This document shows positions 6,355 to 9,469 of a stretch of DNA of 9,469 nucleotides, piece by piece (the stretch's first letter is position 1; the number at the start of each line of letters is the position of its first letter). The DNA is from Cellulomonas sp. (GTDB lineage: Bacteria > Actinomycetota > Actinomycetes > Actinomycetales > Cellulomonadaceae), in NCBI GenBank assembly GCA_031178805.1, contig JAPSIJ010000071.1, positions 1-9,469 on the forward strand, read 5' to 3'. The position numbers were made by a program, and so were the translations under genes. The notes below the pieces were generated by a model. It searched no databases, was not told the DNA's origin, and saw nothing but the letters and a program-made list of their open reading frames with translations.

Positions 6355-6654
6355 TCAGGCCGCGCACTCCGAGCAGACGGGCATGCCGTCCTTCTCGTAC
6401 GCGAGCTGGCTGCGGTGATGGACCAGGAAGCACTTGGTGCAGGTGAACTCGTCGGCCTGGCGCGGCAGCACCCGGACGGAGAGCTCCTCGCCGGAGAGGT
6501 CCGCGCCCGGGAGCTCGAACCCTTCGGCCGCTTCGGTCTCGTCCTCGTCCACCACGCCCGAGTTCTTGTCGGAGCGCCGGGCCTGGAGCTCCTGCAGCGA
6601 GTCCTCGCTCAGGTCCTCCTCGGTCTTGCGCGGGGCGTCGTAGTCGGTTGCCAT
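6355..6654 (-). CDS. DUF4193 family small zinc-ribbon-like protein
   Basis: The 99-residue cytosolic protein has an acidic, probably flexible N-terminal half (ATDYDAPRKTEEDLSED at the start, then VDEDETEAAEG) and a C-terminal domain with two CXXC knuckles: C72/C75 (CTKC) and C94/C97 (CSEC). The 18-residue insert carries HHRSQLAY. This is the DUF4193 arrangement and strongly suggests a single structural Zn2+ site. The function is unknown. The ATG at 6654 gives the conserved ATDYDAPR beginning. No good Shine-Dalgarno sequence precedes it. In M. tuberculosis the equivalent by position is Rv2699c (from memory). A small acidic protein with a zinc ribbon could contact RNA polymerase or nucleic acid, but that is speculation. 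Confidence 0.93.
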   Translation of the reverse strand: MATDYDAPRKTEEDLSEDSLQELQARRSDKNSGVVDEDETEAAEGFELPGADLSGEELSVRVLPRQADEFTCTKCFLVHHRSQLAYEKDGMPVCSECAA

Positions 6655-6780
6655 GAGGTGGGGTCACGCTCCGTCTGGTCGGTGATCGTCGTACGCGGGA
6701 TCAAGCCGTCGCAGCGCGCGTTTGTTCCCGTCAGGCGCCCCGGATTGTGCCTCATTTCGGCGCCCGGTGCACGCCCGGGC
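6655..6780 (-). other. Intergenic region between suhB and the DUF4193 gene
   Basis: This 126-bp gap must hold the end of the suhB transcript and the promoter of the DUF4193 gene. Just after the suhB stop, GCCCGG (6762-6767) pairs with CCGGGC (6775-6780), a weak terminator-like hairpin. The few AT-richer patches (around 6721-6727, 6744-6749 and 6752-6758) are unusual for this DNA and suggest a promoter, but I could not fix -10 and -35 boxes with confidence. Confidence 0.35.
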
Positions 6781-7629
6781 TCAGCCGTCGGAGTCGGCGC
6801 CCAGGTCGGCGAGCAGCGCGGCCAGCGCGGCGACCGTCCCGGCGGGCCCGACGACCGACATGTCGGCGCTCGCGCGGCGCCCGCGCAGCCCGGTGACGAC
6901 GGCGCCGGCCTCCCGGGCGACGACCTCCCCCGCGGCCAGGTCCCAGGGGTTCAGCCCGCGCTCGTAGTGCACGTCGAGCGTGCCCTCGGCGACCCGGCAC
7001 AGGTCGAGCGCGGCGGAGCCGATCCGGCGGATGTCCCGCACCTGCGGCAGCAGCTCGGCCAGCACCCGGCCCTGCGCCCGGCGCCGGTCGGCGCGGTAGC
7101 CGAAGCCGGTGCCGACGAGCGAGGTGGCCAGCTCGCGCTCCGGGTTCACGGCGAGCCGCACGCCGTCGCGGTACGCGCCGAGCCCGCGCCCGGCGGTGTA
7201 CGTGCGGCCGTCGACGACGGCGTGCACGCAGCCCGCGACCACGGTCCACCGCTCCGGGTCCGGCTCCCCCGCGACGACGCCGACGGAGATCGCGTACGCC
7301 GGGACGCCGTAGAGGTAGTTCACGGTGCCGTCGATCGGGTCGAGCACCCACGTCAGGCCCGTGGTGCCGGGCTCCCAGCCGTGCTCCTCGCCCAGCACGC
7401 CGTCGTCCGGCCGGTGCTCGGCGAGCAGGGCCCGCAGGTGGGTCTCGGAGGCCAGGTCCATCGCCGTGACCGGGTCGACCGCGCTGGACTTGGTGGCGGC
7501 CACCTCCACCCGGTCGGGCCGGCCGCTGCGGACCAGGTCGCCCGCGGACCGGGCGAGCCGCTCCGCCAGGTCGGTGAGGGCCCGCACCTCGTCGGCGCCG
7601 GGCAGGGTGGTCGCGTCCGTCGTCGTCAC
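6781..7629 (-). CDS. suhB: Inositol monophosphatase family protein (SuhB-like)
   Basis: This is a Mg2+-dependent, Li+-sensitive-type phosphatase of the FIG/IMPase superfamily, expected to hydrolyse myo-inositol 1-phosphate or a related sugar phosphate in the cytosol. In actinobacteria the free inositol feeds phosphatidylinositol and mycothiol. The 282-residue length is normal. Metal-site motifs are all present: GEEHG (80-84, E81/E82), DPIDGTVN (97-104, D97 and D100), and WDLAAGE (229-235, D230). K47 of the TKSSAVDPVTAMD stretch marks the N-terminal region of the family. The GTG start at 7629 overlaps the stop of the TRIC gene in GTGA, with AGGA 7 nt upstream, so it is translated after the channel gene. 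Exact substrate (inositol phosphate, histidinol phosphate or PAP) cannot be decided from motifs alone. Confidence 0.93.
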   Translation of the reverse strand: MTTTDATTLPGADEVRALTDLAERLARSAGDLVRSGRPDRVEVAATKSSAVDPVTAMDLASETHLRALLAEHRPDDGVLGEEHGWEPGTTGLTWVLDPIDGTVNYLYGVPAYAISVGVVAGEPDPERWTVVAGCVHAVVDGRTYTAGRGLGAYRDGVRLAVNPERELATSLVGTGFGYRADRRRAQGRVLAELLPQVRDIRRIGSAALDLCRVAEGTLDVHYERGLNPWDLAAGEVVAREAGAVVTGLRGRRASADMSVVGPAGTVAALAALLADLGADSDG

Positions 7630-8429
7630 GCCCCCATCCTGCCCGACGGGTCGCTCCCCCCGGGCTGCTGCCGGCGACGCAGCCGGGCGACCCAGCGCAG
7701 CAGCGGCGCGGGCCGCTCGGGGACCGGGGCCGCCGCCGGCCGCCGCCCGCGCAGCACCCGGCCGCGGCGGGCGCCGGCGGGGCGGGTGCGCCCCGCCCGC
7801 TCCCACGGGCCCGGCGCCTGCAGCCGGAACCGCAGCGCCACCAGCCGGGTGCCGAGCACGACGACGACGGCGACCACCTCGGTCGCGACGGTGAGCGCGT
7901 CCTCGTGCCACAGCACGGCGACCAGCACCGCGCCCAGCACCGACGGGATCGCGTACAGCTGGCGGTGGTGCAGCACGACGGGCACCTCGCCGGTGAGCAG
8001 GTCCCGCAGCACGCCGCCGCCCACCCCGGTGATGACGCCGGCGCACACGGCGGCGGTGGCGCCGGTGCCGTGCTCGAGGGCCTTGACGGTGCCGACGACC
8101 GTGAACAGCGCGAGCGCGCCGGCGTCGAGCACCAGCACGAACCGCCGCAGCCGGCTCAGCCCCGGGTGCGCCGCCCACGTCACCAGGCCCGCGGCGCAGG
8201 CGGTGGCGACGAACTCCCACTGGGCGATGCCCACGGGCGGGACCGCGCCGATCAGCACGTCGCGCAGGATGCCGCCGCCCAGGCCGGCCGCCCACGCCAG
8301 CACCACGATCCCGAAGATGTCGAAGCCCTTGCGCACCGCCGCCAGCCCGCCGGACAGCGCGCCGACGAACACGCCCAGCAGCTCGAGGACGGGTTGCAGG
8401 GGGAGGTCGACCGGCACAGGGAGGATCAT
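7626..8429 (-). CDS. Trimeric intracellular cation (TRIC) channel family protein, UPF0126
   Basis: The 267-residue membrane protein has the duplicated UPF0126/TRIC repeat. The first half contains LGVFVGALSGGLAAVRKGFDIFG and GLGGGILRDVLIG (49-61, R56/D57). The second contains VLDAGALALFTVVGTVKAL and GVGGGVLRDLLTGEVP (135 onwards, R142/D143). Seven hydrophobic helices are expected over about residues 14-210. Prokaryotic TRIC proteins are homotrimeric K+-permeable channels, while some relatives (E. coli YicG/YadS) have been tied to glycine uptake, so the substrate here is open. An odd feature is the Arg/Pro-rich cytosolic tail of about 55 residues (from about 213). The ATG at 8429 matches the family's hydrophobic N-terminus (ILPVPVDLPL). 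No Shine-Dalgarno sequence is seen. Its stop overlaps the suhB start by 4 bp, and it diverges from sepH. Confidence 0.92.
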   Translation of the reverse strand: MILPVPVDLPLQPVLELLGVFVGALSGGLAAVRKGFDIFGIVVLAWAAGLGGGILRDVLIGAVPPVGIAQWEFVATACAAGLVTWAAHPGLSRLRRFVLVLDAGALALFTVVGTVKALEHGTGATAAVCAGVITGVGGGVLRDLLTGEVPVVLHHRQLYAIPSVLGAVLVAVLWHEDALTVATEVVAVVVVLGTRLVALRFRLQAPGPWERAGRTRPAGARRGRVLRGRRPAAAPVPERPAPLLRWVARLRRRQQPGGSDPSGRMGA

Positions 8430-8519
8430 GGCAGGACCGCGCAGTTGCACGGCGCCCCGCGAGCCTCCGCGCCATCGGCCGCGGCCGGTGGCAGGCTCGG
8501 CGCGACGATGGGAGAGGTG
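8430..8519. promoter_or_regulatory. Divergent intergenic region between the TRIC gene and sepH
   Basis: These 90 bp separate two divergent starts and must contain both promoters. On the sepH side GGGAGAGG (8510-8517) serves as a ribosome binding site for the ATG at 8520, and CAGGCT (8492-8497) is a poor -10-like match. On the TRIC side I see neither a Shine-Dalgarno sequence nor a clear -10. Confidence 0.4.
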
Positions 8520-9469
8520 ATGGCTGAGCTGGAGCTGATCGGGCTGCACGAGGACGGGGAGCACCTCGTTCTCGCGGCCGCCGACGGGCAGCGCTACCGC
8601 CTGCGCATCGACGAGCCGCTGCGCGCCGCCGTCCGCCGCGACCGCCCGCAGCTGGAGCAGATCCGCGCGGAGCAGTCCGGCGTGCCGAGCCCGCGGGAGA
8701 TCCAGGCGCGGGTGCGCGCCGGGCAGTCCGCGGAGCAGATCGCCGAGGAGGCGGGCCTGCCGGTCGAGCACGTGCGGCGGTTCGAGGGCCCGGTGCTCGC
8801 CGAGCGCGAGTTCGTCGCCGAGCAGGCGCGCGGCACGCGGGTCGGCCGGGACGTCGGCGCGCCGGTGCTGGGCGACCTCGTGGTCGACCGGCTCGCGGCC
8901 CGCGGCGTGGACCCCGCCGGCGTGGCGTGGGACGCCTTCCGGGAGCAGGGCGGCGGCTGGACGGTCGTCGCGCGGTTCCGGGTGGAGGACGACGAGCGCG
9001 AGGCCCGGTGGTCCTACGACGCCGCGGCGCGCGCCGTGCACGCCGAGGAGGACGAGGCCCGCTGGCTGTCCGAGACGGAGATCGCCGACGGCCCGGTGCC
9101 GCGCCGGCACCTGTCCGCCGTGCGCGACCTCGTCTACGACGTGGACGCCGACGTGCGCCCCGTGCTGGCCGCCGTCGACGGCCCCGCCTCGCACGCCCAG
9201 CACCGCGAGGAGCCCGCCGACCCCGCGGACGAGCTGCGCGCCACCCACGAGCTGCTCGACGACCTGCGCTCCCGGCGCGGCGTCCGGCAGACGCTCGACC
9301 TGGAGGACGACGCCGAGGACGAGGGCTTCCCCGGGTTCGGCCCGCAGCACGCCTTCGACTTCGGCCAGCTCGGCGGCCCGGACCTGCCGGGCTCGCACCC
9401 GGTGGACGCGGACCCGGCGACCGAGGCGCGGATCTACCCCGCCCCGGCGCGCCCGGCGGCGGACGAGCC
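8520..9469 (+). CDS. sepH: Cell-division protein SepH (DUF3071), 3' end off the window
   Basis: 316 residues are visible before the edge. The N-terminal DUF3071 region runs ELELIGLHEDGEHLVL, RYRLRIDEPLR, then a helix-turn-helix-like segment (about 58-96) with PREIQARVRAGQSAEQIAEEAGLP and the hallmark VRRFEGPVLAER. A second conserved block contains GWTVVARFRV, ARWSYD and DEARWLSE. After about 235 the chain becomes acidic and low-complexity, with the C-terminal region missing. SepH binds FtsZ and stimulates Z-ring assembly in Streptomyces and mycobacteria. The HTH-like part is needed for that and is not known to be a transcription-factor domain. The ATG at 8520 is preceded by GGAG with a 5-nt gap. 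In-frame ATG 8508 and GTG 8517 are possible but fit less well. Its position here next to TRIC-suhB differs from M. tuberculosis, where sepH is elsewhere (Rv0883c, from memory). Confidence 0.94.
   Translation, partial: MAELELIGLHEDGEHLVLAAADGQRYRLRIDEPLRAAVRRDRPQLEQIRAEQSGVPSPREIQARVRAGQSAEQIAEEAGLPVEHVRRFEGPVLAEREFVAEQARGTRVGRDVGAPVLGDLVVDRLAARGVDPAGVAWDAFREQGGGWTVVARFRVEDDEREARWSYDAAARAVHAEEDEARWLSETEIADGPVPRRHLSAVRDLVYDVDADVRPVLAAVDGPASHAQHREEPADPADELRATHELLDDLRSRRGVRQTLDLEDDAEDEGFPGFGPQHAFDFGQLGGPDLPGSHPVDADPATEARIYPAPARPAADE

Noticed and set aside
6415..8520. Plus-strand open frame of 701 codons across DUF4193, suhB and TRIC
   Set aside because: It runs antisense to three recognisable genes, has low-complexity composition and shows no family motif.
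8430..9398. Minus-strand open frame extending the TRIC gene far upstream, antisense to sepH
   Set aside because: The added residues are shadow sequence of sepH. TRIC homology begins at the ATG at 8429, and sepH is well supported on the plus strand.
1..9469. Mobile element, prophage, defence island or CRISPR array
   Set aside because: No transposase, integrase, toxin-antitoxin pair, spaced repeats or compositional break was seen. Every gene belongs to conserved actinobacterial chromosomal families.
1..9469. tRNA or other structured RNA gene
   Set aside because: The gaps are at most about 130 bp. None contains a tRNA-like TTCRA arm or a recognisable riboswitch core, although short covarying RNAs cannot be excluded by eye.

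Overview
The window is very GC-rich, with codon third positions almost all G or C. It is packed with genes on both strands and has no gene-free stretch longer than about 130 bases. The families present (DUF3159, DUF3710, DUF3093, DUF4193, SepH, a paired TrkA/RCK operon) are typical of Actinobacteria. The GC level and gene style suggest Micrococcales, perhaps a Cellulomonas-like organism, but that finer placement is inference. From memory, much of the order matches the M. tuberculosis block from Rv2690c to Rv2701c (permease, ceoB, ceoC, DUF3159, OB-fold, DUF3710, dut, DUF3093, DUF4193, suhB). This is therefore mostly a conserved actinobacterial chromosomal block, not an accessory island. No mobile element, CRISPR array, tRNA or rRNA was seen.

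Left part (1-3182): a large APC-superfamily permease on the minus strand runs off the left edge. Its sequence strongly resembles KimA/YdaO potassium importers. It diverges from two overlapping genes on the plus strand (1822-2487 and 2484-3182) that encode TrkA/RCK-type potassium-uptake regulators, with no TrkH/KtrB membrane subunit in view. Both start codons of the divergent pair lie exactly 8 nt behind a TANNNT box, which suggests leaderless transcripts.

Middle (3091-5639): a minus-strand set reads dut (dUTPase), then DUF3710, then a small OB-fold protein, then a DUF3159 membrane protein. The last three are tightly packed or overlapping. The DUF3159 gene ends 92 bp inside the second TrkA gene on the opposite strand.

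Right part (5706-9469): a DUF3093 membrane protein (plus) converges on a DUF4193 zinc-ribbon protein (minus) across a perfect 18-bp stem-loop. Then come suhB (inositol monophosphatase) and a TRIC/UPF0126 cation channel, both minus and translationally coupled with the channel gene first. The cell-division protein SepH, diverging from the channel gene, runs off the right edge.

Physiologically, three separate loci concern K+ or cation handling (KimA-like permease, RCK pair, TRIC channel), next to nucleotide hygiene (dut) and division (sepH). The most useful new reading is that the permease, probably annotated only as an APC or amino-acid permease, is a KimA-type K+ importer likely to work with the neighbouring RCK proteins.
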